Both the position numbers and the translations under genes were made by a program. Positions 7,724-13,263 of a stretch of DNA of 13,299 bases are shown here, piece after piece (the first letter of the stretch is position 1; every line of letters begins with the position of its first letter). Source of the DNA: Ktedonobacter sp. Lineage in GTDB: Bacteria; Chloroflexota; Ktedonobacteria; Ktedonobacterales; Ktedonobacteraceae. Location: contig DMFQ01000463.1 in NCBI GenBank assembly GCA_003450555.1, forward strand, positions 1 through 13,299, written 5' to 3'. Below the pieces are notes generated by a model. The model was not told the DNA's origin. It did not search any database and was given only the letters and a program-made list of their open reading frames with translations.

Positions 7724-8923
7724 ATGCTGCCACTGCAAGGAATACGAGTGCTGGACTTGTCCAGGGTGCTGAGCGGGCCGTTCTGCACCACCGCACTGGC
7801 CGACCTGGGCGCGGAGGTTATCAAGATCGAGCGTCCCGAAGGGGATGATACGCGGCATTTCGCGCCGTTGGTCAATGGCGAAAGCACCTATTTTCTGAGC
7901 GTCAACCGGAATAAGCAGAGCGTCGTTGTCGATATGAAGAGCGACGAGGGCAAAGCAATAATCTGGGAGTTGATCGCCATTTCAGATGTCGTGGTCGAGA
8001 ATTTCCGCCCTGGCGCGTTGGAACGGCTGGGCCTGGGCTGGGATGAGGTGCACCTGCGCTATCCATCCGTAATTCTGGTCTCGATCTCCGGTTACGGGCA
8101 GACCGGGCCACTCGCAAGTCGCCCCGGCTACGACCTCATCGCCCAGGGCGAGGGCGGCTTGATGGCCGTCACCGGCGAGATGGATGGGCCGCCGATAAAA
8201 GCAGGCTTCTCGGTGGCTGATGTCGGTGCCGGCATGTGGGCCGTCGTCGGCACATTGGCCGCACTGATGTCGCGCAGTCAGAGCGGGCAGGGCGATCACG
8301 TGGATGTATCGCTGCTCGAAACGGTCGTTTCCTGGCAAACGTACTTCGCGGGCGCCGCGCTGATTGCCGGGCGCACACCACAACGACTCGGCAGCGCACA
8401 CCAGAATGTCGCGCCGTACCAGTCTTTTGAGGCCAGCGATGGTTATTTTAACCTTGCCGTCGGCAATGATGCCCTCTGGCCCAGGTTCTGCGCTATCCTG
8501 GACAGCGTACACGATGGGGAAGGCTGGTATCGTTCGCCAGAGTACGCGACGAACAACCTGCGGATGCAGGCAAGAGAACGGCTTGTCGAGCAGTTGAATC
8601 AGATCTTTCGCACGAGACCACGCCACTCCTGGCTTGAGTTGTTCCAGAACGCGGGGATACCGGCAGGCAGCGTGGACTCCATCGCGGAGGTAGCGCACAA
8701 CCCGCAGGTAGTCGCCCGCCAGATGATCACATATGTTGAACACCCTGTCGTAGGAAAGATGCCCGTCACGCGAACACCAATCACTTTTTCAGAGATGCGC
8801 CTGGCCCCACCCACAGCACCGCCACTGCTTGGCGCGGATACCGAACATGTGTTGAGCGAACTTAAGCAACGCCAGTCGTCACACGAAGCGGAACAAGATG
8901 ATACGGAAAGGAGGAACACATAG
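7724..8923 (+). CDS. CaiB/BaiF family (class III) CoA-transferase
   Basis: This 399-residue CoA-transferase moves coenzyme A from a donor thioester to a carboxylic acid. It has the typical N-terminus GIRVLDLSRVLSGPF (6-20) followed by ADLGAEVIKIERPEGDDTR (26-44). Also present are VENFRPGALERLGLG (91-105) and the central RPGYDLIAQ segment (133-141). Asp166, in the VADVGAG segment, corresponds to the aspartate that forms the acyl-anhydride intermediate in formyl-CoA transferase (Asp169). The length is normal. The ATG at 7724 follows an AGGAAGAGG stretch (about 7709-7717). It lies 49 bp after the cyclase gene. No acyl-CoA synthetase is visible in the window, so this enzyme is the likely source of the CoA thioester for the crotonase encoded at the operon's start. 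Donor and acceptor are unknown. Confidence 0.94.
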   Translation: MLPLQGIRVLDLSRVLSGPFCTTALADLGAEVIKIERPEGDDTRHFAPLVNGESTYFLSVNRNKQSVVVDMKSDEGKAIIWELIAISDVVVENFRPGALERLGLGWDEVHLRYPSVILVSISGYGQTGPLASRPGYDLIAQGEGGLMAVTGEMDGPPIKAGFSVADVGAGMWAVVGTLAALMSRSQSGQGDHVDVSLLETVVSWQTYFAGAALIAGRTPQRLGSAHQNVAPYQSFEASDGYFNLAVGNDALWPRFCAILDSVHDGEGWYRSPEYATNNLRMQARERLVEQLNQIFRTRPRHSWLELFQNAGIPAGSVDSIAEVAHNPQVVARQMITYVEHPVVGKMPVTRTPITFSEMRLAPPTAPPLLGADTEHVLSELKQRQSSHEAEQDDTERRNT

Positions 8924-8990
8924 CACGGAGCAGAAAAATCTGTCGTTCTCCATAAAGAAATTACACCTTGCATTAACAAAGGAGTAAGCT

Positions 8991-10388
8991 ATGGCAAACA
9001 GGGATCTGGCAAAAGAACAACTTGATTCGAACATAGACTATCGTGAACAAGTACTGACTGTAGAACCGCATGGCATCGAGCGAGTACGCGAGACAGAGCG
9101 ACATGGCAGCACGCGCTCGCTCTTCACGCTCTGGTTTTCCGCCAACATGGGTTTACCCGTCTGGCTGGTAGGCGCACTCGCGGTGATCTTCGGTCTGGGC
9201 TTTGTCGATGGCGTTCTAGCCATTCTCATCGGCAACATTATTGGTTGCAGTTTGCTGGCGCTCACAGCCAGCATGGGCCCAGAAATTGGGATGCCGCAAT
9301 TGGCATTCACCCGTCACAGTTTTGGTTCGCGTGGCACGTATCTGCCTGCAGTACTGAACTGGGTCAGTGCGAGTGGATGGTATGCCGTCAACAGTATCGT
9401 CGGCTCATTAGCTATCGCCCGCCTGACCACGCTGCCGTTCTGGCTTTCGCTGGTAATCCTCTCGGTCGCACAGATTCTGGTCGGTATCTATGGCTATAAC
9501 TTCATCCACCGTTTTGAAGCCATCAGCGCGGCGCTACTGGCGATCATCTTTGTAATCATGTCAGTCATCGGACTCCAGCAGGCCAATTACGGGCTAACCT
9601 CGAAGCTGTCAACAGCCGATCATATCGGGCTGTTCGTCTTGACGGTGACGGCAGTAGCTTCCTACGTCTTTAGCTGGTCGCCATACGCCGCGGACTATGC
9701 ACGTTATCTGCCAGCCGATTCGTCCAAGGTACGCGTCTTCGGGGCAGTGTTTGGCGGCTCGTTCATCGGTTGCTTCTGGTTACAATTCCTGGGTGTTGCC
9801 GTAGCAACCATCGGGCTGAGCCTGTCGCCAATTGACCTGGTGGTCAAAGTGATGGGGCCAGTCTGGATCATCGCTTTAATCGCCGTCATTCTGGGCACCA
9901 TCGCCGCCAACGCCCTCAACATTTATACCGGCGCGCTCTCGCTGCTCACGCTGGACGTGCCGATCAAACGCTGGATTTCAGTAATCGCCACTGGTATACT
10001 CGGTGGCGCGCTGGCCTTGTATGGCGTGAATGGCCTGTCGGGCAAGTACGAGAATTTCCTGTTACTGATCTCGTACTGGATTGGTCCCTGGTTGGCGATC
10101 GTCTGCGTGGATTTCTTCTTGCATCCGGGGCAGGCGGAGAGACCAACGCGAGGGCTGCGTTTCGTGCGCTCGGCTGTTGAGTGGCCTGGTCTGGCAGCAT
10201 TCCTGATCGGTTTGGCCGTGTCCATCCCTTTCATGGACTCCTCGCTGTATGAAGGTCCGATAGCGTCCGCGTTGCACGGCGCCGACATCGCCTATTATGT
10301 GGGCATCATTGTAGCTGGGATTCTCTATTACGCCTTCCGGCTGATCGCTGCCCGCAATACGCAAGTGAACGTGGAGACGCCCAGGTAA
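8991..10388 (+). CDS. NCS1 family cytosine/purine/hydantoin-type permease
   Basis: This 465-residue integral membrane protein has about 12 hydrophobic segments. A charged N-terminal tail carries GIERVRETERHGS (28-40), the hallmark of the nucleobase:cation symporter-1 family. Other family-typical stretches are GPEIGMPQLAFTRHSFG (96-112), NWVSASGWYAVNS (123-135), DYARYLP (235-241) and NALNIYTGALSLL (307-319). NCS1 members import cytosine, uracil, purines, allantoin, hydantoins or vitamins with H+ or Na+. It is most like CodB-type proteins by eye, but the substrate cannot be fixed. The ATG at 8991 has AAAGGAG at 8978-8984. It is last in the operon, 67 bp after the CoA-transferase. Its presence is the main argument that the pathway begins with an N-heterocycle rather than CO or a simple aromatic acid. 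Confidence 0.93.
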   Translation: MANRDLAKEQLDSNIDYREQVLTVEPHGIERVRETERHGSTRSLFTLWFSANMGLPVWLVGALAVIFGLGFVDGVLAILIGNIIGCSLLALTASMGPEIGMPQLAFTRHSFGSRGTYLPAVLNWVSASGWYAVNSIVGSLAIARLTTLPFWLSLVILSVAQILVGIYGYNFIHRFEAISAALLAIIFVIMSVIGLQQANYGLTSKLSTADHIGLFVLTVTAVASYVFSWSPYAADYARYLPADSSKVRVFGAVFGGSFIGCFWLQFLGVAVATIGLSLSPIDLVVKVMGPVWIIALIAVILGTIAANALNIYTGALSLLTLDVPIKRWISVIATGILGGALALYGVNGLSGKYENFLLLISYWIGPWLAIVCVDFFLHPGQAERPTRGLRFVRSAVEWPGLAAFLIGLAVSIPFMDSSLYEGPIASALHGADIAYYVGIIVAGILYYAFRLIAARNTQVNVETPR

Positions 10389-10410
10389 GAGGGTTCCCTG
10401 TACCGTTTAT
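10384..10410. terminator. Possible terminator hairpin between convergent permease and regulator genes
   Basis: GGTA (10384-10387) can pair with TACC (10401-10404). Inside it, AGG (10390-10392) pairs with CCT (10397-10399), closing a GTTC loop across a small internal bulge. A moderately T-rich stretch follows on the + strand. The hairpin overlaps the permease stop codon and fills the 18-bp gap between the two convergent stops, so it could end the operon transcript. The stem is short and imperfect, so this is a candidate only. Confidence 0.35.
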
Positions 10411-11249
10411 TGCGTTTTTATGCCTACCCATTGTTGCCAGGCTGGCGGGATGCGAAAGCCAAGTTCGGCGGAAATTTCCAGCCCAGCCTGGCGCAGGGCC
10501 GTGCCGAGTTCGGCGATACGCGGCACTAACTCAGGGGTAAACCAGACCAACGAGATGACTGCTTGTACGCGCCCCTGGATATCGAAGACGGGCGCGGCAA
10601 CAGCGGCCACGCCAAGAGATGCCTGGTTACAGGCGGCGGCATAAAGATGTTCGCGGATAGCATCAAGCTCAGAGCGCAGCGCCAGCGGGTCTGTGAGCGT
10701 TTCCGTTGTCAACGCGCGCAACTCGGTCGCCTGAAAATAGTGGTCGAGTTCTTCAGGTGGCAGAAAGGCGAGGAAAACACGCCCCTGAGCCGTGACATAA
10801 GCGGGGCTATGGAAGCCGGTGTGAATCGCGACGCTCAGACTGCGAGGAGGTATAAAGGTGCGAATCGCCGCAAATTCGTTATCGGCCCAGATGCCAACGA
10901 CTGCTGTATAACCAAAATGCTCGGAAAATTCCTGCGCCTTGACACTGATTCGTTCGAGGTAGCTGGCTCCATTGACGGCCAGCATCCCCAATCCATAGAG
11001 CCGCATACCGAGCGAGTAGCGATCTGTCGCCGCATCGCGCCGGACATAGCCGATCTGCTCCATTGTGCTGAGGAAACGATGCACACGGGCCTTCGGAACG
11101 CCAAGTATCTGCGCGATCTGCGTCACGCCCAGCACCGGCGCGTCTACCGAGAAACAGTTCAGTATCTGATCCGCGAATATGACCGACTCTACCTTTGGCG
11201 TCCGACTCAATGGTCGGCGCCTGGAAGAAGCCATCGTCACCTCTGTCAT
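10407..11249 (-). CDS. IclR family transcriptional regulator
   Basis: This 280-residue DNA-binding regulator has an N-terminal winged helix-turn-helix at about residues 20-85 (VTQIAQILGVPKARVHRFL at 42-60). The C-terminal effector-binding domain (about 90-265) includes the typical GVAAVAAPVFDIQGRVQAVI block (213-232). IclR proteins sense small aromatic or metabolic acids and repress or activate nearby catabolic genes. The frame stays open to an ATG at 11333. The ATG at 11249 is chosen because AAGGGGA lies 5 bp upstream (11255-11261) and because an extended -10 promoter lies inside the longer version. It converges on the operon and diverges from the kinase gene. It is the obvious candidate controller of the operon, although the operon's promoter lies before the window and cannot be inspected. 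Confidence 0.93.
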   Translation of the reverse strand: MTEVTMASSRRRPLSRTPKVESVIFADQILNCFSVDAPVLGVTQIAQILGVPKARVHRFLSTMEQIGYVRRDAATDRYSLGMRLYGLGMLAVNGASYLERISVKAQEFSEHFGYTAVVGIWADNEFAAIRTFIPPRSLSVAIHTGFHSPAYVTAQGRVFLAFLPPEELDHYFQATELRALTTETLTDPLALRSELDAIREHLYAAACNQASLGVAAVAAPVFDIQGRVQAVISLVWFTPELVPRIAELGTALRQAGLEISAELGFRIPPAWQQWVGIKTQ

Positions 11250-11273
11250 GGCTGTCCCCTTCTCTGGAAGCTG

Positions 11274-11301
11274 TTCTGCTGTGCTTCGTATTATAGCAGA
11301 A
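11274..11301. promoter_or_regulatory. Candidate IclR-type operator: 7-bp inverted repeat over the promoter
   Basis: TTCTGCT at 11274-11280 and AGCAGAA at 11295-11301 are perfect reverse complements separated by 14 bp, with arm centres 21 bp (two helical turns) apart. One arm overlaps the -10 element of the regulator promoter and the other lies just past its predicted start site. Self-repression through such a site is typical of IclR proteins. Binding by this protein is inferred, not shown. Confidence 0.5.
11290..11298 (-). promoter_or_regulatory. Extended -10 promoter of the iclR-type gene
   Basis: Read on the minus strand, positions 11298 to 11290 spell TGCTATAAT, a perfect extended -10 element (TGnTATAAT). 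No good -35 hexamer lies 16-18 bp upstream, which is usual for extended -10 promoters. Transcription would start near 11283, leaving a leader of about 34 nt before the ATG at 11249. On the + strand the same bases give TATTAT (11289-11294), which could weakly serve the divergent kinase gene. Confidence 0.65.
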
Positions 11302-11332
11302 TCTCGTAAGAGGAGGAAATAGGGGCACAACA

Positions 11333-12274
11333 ATGAATAATACAGCGAGAATACAACCGCGCCGCCTCGTGCTTATCGGCAGCGTTCTCGTGGATATCCT
11401 CATGTATGTCGATCACCTACCGGAGCGCGGCGGCGACTGTATAGCCAGGCAAGCAATCTTCACCTCCGGCGGCGGCTTCAACGTGCTGGTCGGGGCAGCG
11501 CGCCTCGGTATGCCTGTCGCCTTCGCGGGCCGTGTAGGCGATGGCCCGATGGGTTCACAAGTCATGGTTGATCTCAAAACAGCCGGAATCCCACTCGTGT
11601 TACCGCGCATCAGCGGGGAAGATACCGGCTTTGACATTGGCCTGGTTGAGCCAGACGCCGAGCGCACATTTGTCACTTCTCCGGGAACCGAATCTCGCTT
11701 GAGCATATCTGACTTGAATGCTATTCCTCTTTTACCTGGCGACGCCATCTATGTCTCCGGGTACGACCTGTGCTATCCAGTCTCCGGCGCGTCGCTCGGT
11801 ACATGGCTGCACACGCTCTCAACAGACTATTTACTGGTGATAGACCCAGGTCCGCTCGTAGCGGAAATTCCGCCTGAACGTCTCGCACGCGCGCTTGCTC
11901 GCTGTGACATCCTGAGTCTCAATGCGCGTGAAATCGCGCTACTGACAGGCATAGCAGATATAGCGGAGGCCGCTAAAAAGCTGGTGCCGCGCCTTGCCCC
12001 TGGGGGGTACGTTGTAGCGCGGTCAGGAGTGCAGGGCTGCTGGATAGCCAGCGACACTATCACGCCAACACATCTCCCTGCCCGACCAATACAGGCAGTT
12101 GATACGACCGGCGCGGGCGATGCCCACGTAGCTGCCCTGCTCACGCGCCTCTCAAAAGGCAACGATATGCTGCTGGCAGCGCGCGTCGCCAACATCGCTG
12201 CATCCCTCGCAGTTGAGAAGATTGGCCCCGCCACCGGCCCAACATCTCAAGAACTGGATGAACAGTCTTTTTGA
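11333..12274 (+). CDS. PfkB family carbohydrate/nucleoside kinase
   Basis: This 313-residue ribokinase-fold kinase transfers phosphate from ATP to a sugar or nucleoside hydroxyl. The first PfkB signature is at 45-60 (SGGGFNVLVGAARLGM). The second is DTTGAGDAHVAALL (257-270), with the catalytic base Asp263. The N-terminal LVLIGSVLVDILMYVD region and the GRVGDGPMG segment are usual for ribokinase-like enzymes. The substrate cannot be read from sequence: ribose, a deoxysugar acid, adenosine or pseudouridine are all possible. The ATG at 11333 follows AGGGG at 11321-11325; a stronger AGGAGG at 11311-11316 lies rather far upstream. It is divergent from the regulator across 83 bp, so it may be co-regulated through the same operator. 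It has no partner gene in its own direction. Confidence 0.92.
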   Translation: MNNTARIQPRRLVLIGSVLVDILMYVDHLPERGGDCIARQAIFTSGGGFNVLVGAARLGMPVAFAGRVGDGPMGSQVMVDLKTAGIPLVLPRISGEDTGFDIGLVEPDAERTFVTSPGTESRLSISDLNAIPLLPGDAIYVSGYDLCYPVSGASLGTWLHTLSTDYLLVIDPGPLVAEIPPERLARALARCDILSLNAREIALLTGIADIAEAAKKLVPRLAPGGYVVARSGVQGCWIASDTITPTHLPARPIQAVDTTGAGDAHVAALLTRLSKGNDMLLAARVANIAASLAVEKIGPATGPTSQELDEQSF

Positions 12275-12378
12275 CCGGTTTTCGTGCCAAACTATTACTG
12301 TGGAGATGTCTAGGTATCGGCCTCAAGGGAGACGAATGGGCTCAGCAAGAACGTTTGACCGCATATCCGTGATATGCC
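12275..12378. other. Non-coding gap between convergent kinase and HTH genes
   Basis: These 104 bp separate two convergent genes. The only structure seen is the short palindrome at 12361-12377; no T-run follows the kinase stop. This is where the catabolic region ends and the accessory tail begins. Confidence 0.5.
12361..12377. repeat. Short palindrome downstream of the HTH gene
   Basis: GCATAT (12361-12366) and ATATGC (12372-12377) form a perfect 6-bp inverted repeat around a CCGTG loop, 1 bp past the HTH gene's stop codon. It could be a weak terminator for the minus-strand transcript, but there is no T-tract. Its half-site, CGCATAT, is also found twice in front of the nuclease gene at 12722 and 12742, so a protein-binding role is an alternative. 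Confidence 0.4.
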
Positions 12379-12585
12379 TCACTGGTTGTCTGTGTCTTCT
12401 GCAGGGCGAATCCGCAGTAAATCCTCGACCTCTGATCGTTTATAAAATACCTCACGTCCGATCTTCCGCCGATATTTTTTCAAAAGTCCATCCCTCACAT
12501 AGCGTTCAAGTGTACGAGGAGAAACGCCTAGACGTTTACGAGTCTCCTCGGAAGTCATGAAATCCTCATTACCTTGTATAGTCAC
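12379..12585 (-). CDS. Excisionase/MerR-like helix-turn-helix protein
   Basis: This small basic DNA-binding protein has 68 residues from the GTG at 12585, or 59 from the ATG at 12558. The core MTSEETRKRLGVSPRTLERY, then RDGLLKKYRRKIGREVFYKR, then SEVEDLL is the HTH_17/excisionase-type winged helix: helix-turn-helix at residues 11-30, wing at 33-50. The frame is open to an ATG at 12642, but that lies upstream of the strong promoter's -10, so it is excluded. GTG 12585 is preferred for its GAGGTGG site at 12592-12598. Such proteins act as phage or element excisionases, antitoxin-like repressors or small regulators. No recombinase is visible nearby, so its role is open. It is divergent from the nuclease gene and may control it. 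Confidence 0.78.
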   Translation of the reverse strand: MTIQGNEDFMTSEETRKRLGVSPRTLERYVRDGLLKKYRRKIGREVFYKRSEVEDLLRIRPAEDTDNQ

Positions 12586-12621
12586 TAATAGCCACCTCAA
12601 GAACATTAATGGATAGAAAAT

Positions 12622-12650
12622 ACTATAGAGATAATGACGCAAGATGTCAA
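12622..12650 (-). promoter_or_regulatory. Near-consensus sigma-70 promoter for the HTH gene
   Basis: Read on the minus strand, TTGACA (12650-12645) is followed after exactly 17 bp by TATAGT (12627-12622). This is a full-consensus -35 and a 5/6 -10 at the ideal spacing, with A/T-rich DNA upstream. Transcription would begin near 12615, about 30 nt before the GTG start at 12585. It is the strongest promoter seen in the window. Confidence 0.75.
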
Positions 12651-12673
12651 GCTCTATATAATGTTCGCGCGCT

Positions 12674-12692
12674 TGTGTCGTGTGTTGACACA
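12674..12692. repeat. Inverted repeat TGTGTC-N7-GACACA
   Basis: The arms 12674-12679 and 12687-12692 are perfect 6-bp reverse complements with a 7-bp spacer, in the middle of the divergent region. A symmetric site of this size suits a dimeric regulator. The divergent HTH protein is the natural candidate, but this is inference. Confidence 0.45.
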
Positions 12693-12721
12693 GTTATAGA
12701 AGTATGTTAAGCTGTGCTTGT

Positions 12722-12748
12722 CGCATATAATACACAATTTACGCATAT
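12722..12748. repeat. Direct repeat pair CGCATAT, 20 bp apart
   Basis: CGCATAT lies at 12722-12728 and 12742-12748, exactly 20 bp (about two helical turns) apart. The first copy overlaps the TATAAT at 12726-12731. The same heptamer occurs at 12360-12366 within the palindrome after the HTH gene. Confidence 0.4.
12726..12731 (+). promoter_or_regulatory. Possible -10 element (TATAAT) of the nuclease gene
   Basis: TATAAT at 12726-12731 is a perfect -10 hexamer on the + strand. The best -35 at proper spacing (ATGTTA, 12704-12709, 16 bp spacer) matches only three of six bases, so an activator or a repressor-controlled weak promoter is possible. Transcription would start near 12738, about 80 nt before the GTG start. 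A second TATAAT at 12657-12662 has no better partner. Confidence 0.4.
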
Positions 12749-12805
12749 TGGCGTACTGTGTCGTGTAGTATGAATTATCAAACGTTCAAGTGGCATTTGG
12801 CGATC

Positions 12806-12814
12806 AAAAAGGAG
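12806..12814 (+). promoter_or_regulatory. Ribosome binding site that fixes the nuclease start
   Basis: AAAAAGGAG at 12806-12814 lies 6 bp before the GTG at 12821. It decides against the longer in-frame starts at 12758 and 12770, which have no such site. The match of the resulting N-terminus to the next gene's start at 13264 supports this strongly. Confidence 0.8.
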
Positions 12815-12820
12815 AAACAA

Positions 12821-13252
12821 GTGGGACTGCTGAGTAGCGGCAAGCGCACTACTAACAGCATAGGCGATATCAGCGAGGCAGCCATAATTGCTCGACTCTT
12901 GCAACTTGGCTATGTTGTTCTTACTGTCTATGGCAGGAACCAGCGGTACGACCTGCTGATTGAGGATGCAGAGGAACAGTTCTGGCGCGTGCAATGTAAA
13001 ACGGCTCGGATAGAGGATAATGGGACGGTGGTTGCATTCGACACAGCAAACCACAATTATGCATTGAAAATTAAGCAGTGGCGACATTATCGGGGGCAAT
13101 GCGACTACTTTGCTGTATATTGCGAAGAACTTGATAAGGTCTATCTCGTTCCAGTGGATCAGGTCGGCACTACCAGAGCGAATCTTCGCCTAGTGCCAGC
13201 AAAGAACAATCAGGCTAAAAATGTGCGGTGGGCACAGAATTACGAGTTATAG
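12821..13252 (+). CDS. PD-(D/E)XK endonuclease-like protein (group I intron/homing-type family)
   Basis: This 143-residue protein begins MGLLSSGKRTTNSIGDISEA. A PD-(D/E)XK-type core follows: Glu19 on the first helix, Asp44 in RYDLLIED (42-49), then Gln58-x-Lys60 in WRVQCK (55-60). The Q-x-K variant recalls the I-Ssp6803I-like nuclease fold, and the later CDYFAVYCEELDKVYLVPVD stretch (94-113) is typical of these small predicted nucleases. It is therefore likely to cut DNA, or to be a former homing or restriction-type nuclease. No intron is visible. The GTG start is set by its ribosome site and by the near-identical opening of the next gene, 11 bp downstream. Three in-core catalytic positions appear intact. 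Function in the cell is unknown; a selfish, defence or repair role would each fit. Confidence 0.8.
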   Translation: MGLLSSGKRTTNSIGDISEAAIIARLLQLGYVVLTVYGRNQRYDLLIEDAEEQFWRVQCKTARIEDNGTVVAFDTANHNYALKIKQWRHYRGQCDYFAVYCEELDKVYLVPVDQVGTTRANLRLVPAKNNQAKNVRWAQNYEL

Positions 13253-13258
13253 AGGAGG
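13253..13258 (+). promoter_or_regulatory. Ribosome binding site of the truncated tandem paralogue
   Basis: AGGAGG at 13253-13258 directly follows the previous stop codon (13250-13252) and lies 5 bp before the ATG at 13264. The short gap suggests that the two nuclease genes are co-transcribed. Confidence 0.75.
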
Positions 13259-13263
13259 AACAC

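Larger units (their letters stand above)
12674..12766. repeat. Direct repeat pair TGTGTCGTGT (12674-12683 and 12757-12766)
   Basis: The 10-mer TGTGTCGTGT occurs exactly at 12674-12683 and again at 12757-12766, 83 bp apart. The two copies bracket the likely nuclease promoter. Only the first copy is part of the inverted repeat. Paired sites of this kind could be regulator-binding sites or remnants of an element end. Confidence 0.45.
12586..12820. other. A/T-rich divergent intergenic region with repeats
   Basis: These 235 bp lie between the HTH and nuclease genes and hold both promoters, two sets of direct repeats and an inverted repeat, listed separately. The 60 bp at 12601-12660 contain only 18 G or C, far below the operon. 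Short open frames in it (for instance from a GTG at 12758 or an ATG at 12770) lack ribosome sites and are not called as genes. Confidence 0.6.

Noticed and set aside
10563..11309. Long + strand open frame opposite the IclR-type gene
   Set aside because: It is antisense to a clearly recognisable regulator; its translation shows no family features and it lacks a ribosome site.
12522..12537. AAACG-N6-CGTTT inverted repeat
   Set aside because: It lies inside the HTH coding sequence, has only 5-bp arms and is explained by the codons there.
12213..12560. + strand open frame of 115 codons after the kinase
   Set aside because: It overlaps the kinase's 3' end and runs antisense through the HTH gene; there is no ribosome site and no recognisable protein features.
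12559..12642. Longer HTH protein starting at 12642
   Set aside because: The start would lie upstream of the -10 of the strong promoter (12622-12650), and the added hydrophobic residues do not belong to the family.
12685..12690. + strand TTGACA as -35 of the nuclease promoter
   Set aside because: The nearest TATAAT (12726) is 35 bp away, and at 16-18 bp there is no acceptable -10. It is better explained as part of the TGTGTC/GACACA inverted repeat.
12758..12820. Longer nuclease protein starting at GTG 12758 or ATG 12770
   Set aside because: There is no ribosome site before either start, whereas GTG 12821 has AAAAAGGAG, and its N-terminus matches that of the following paralogue.
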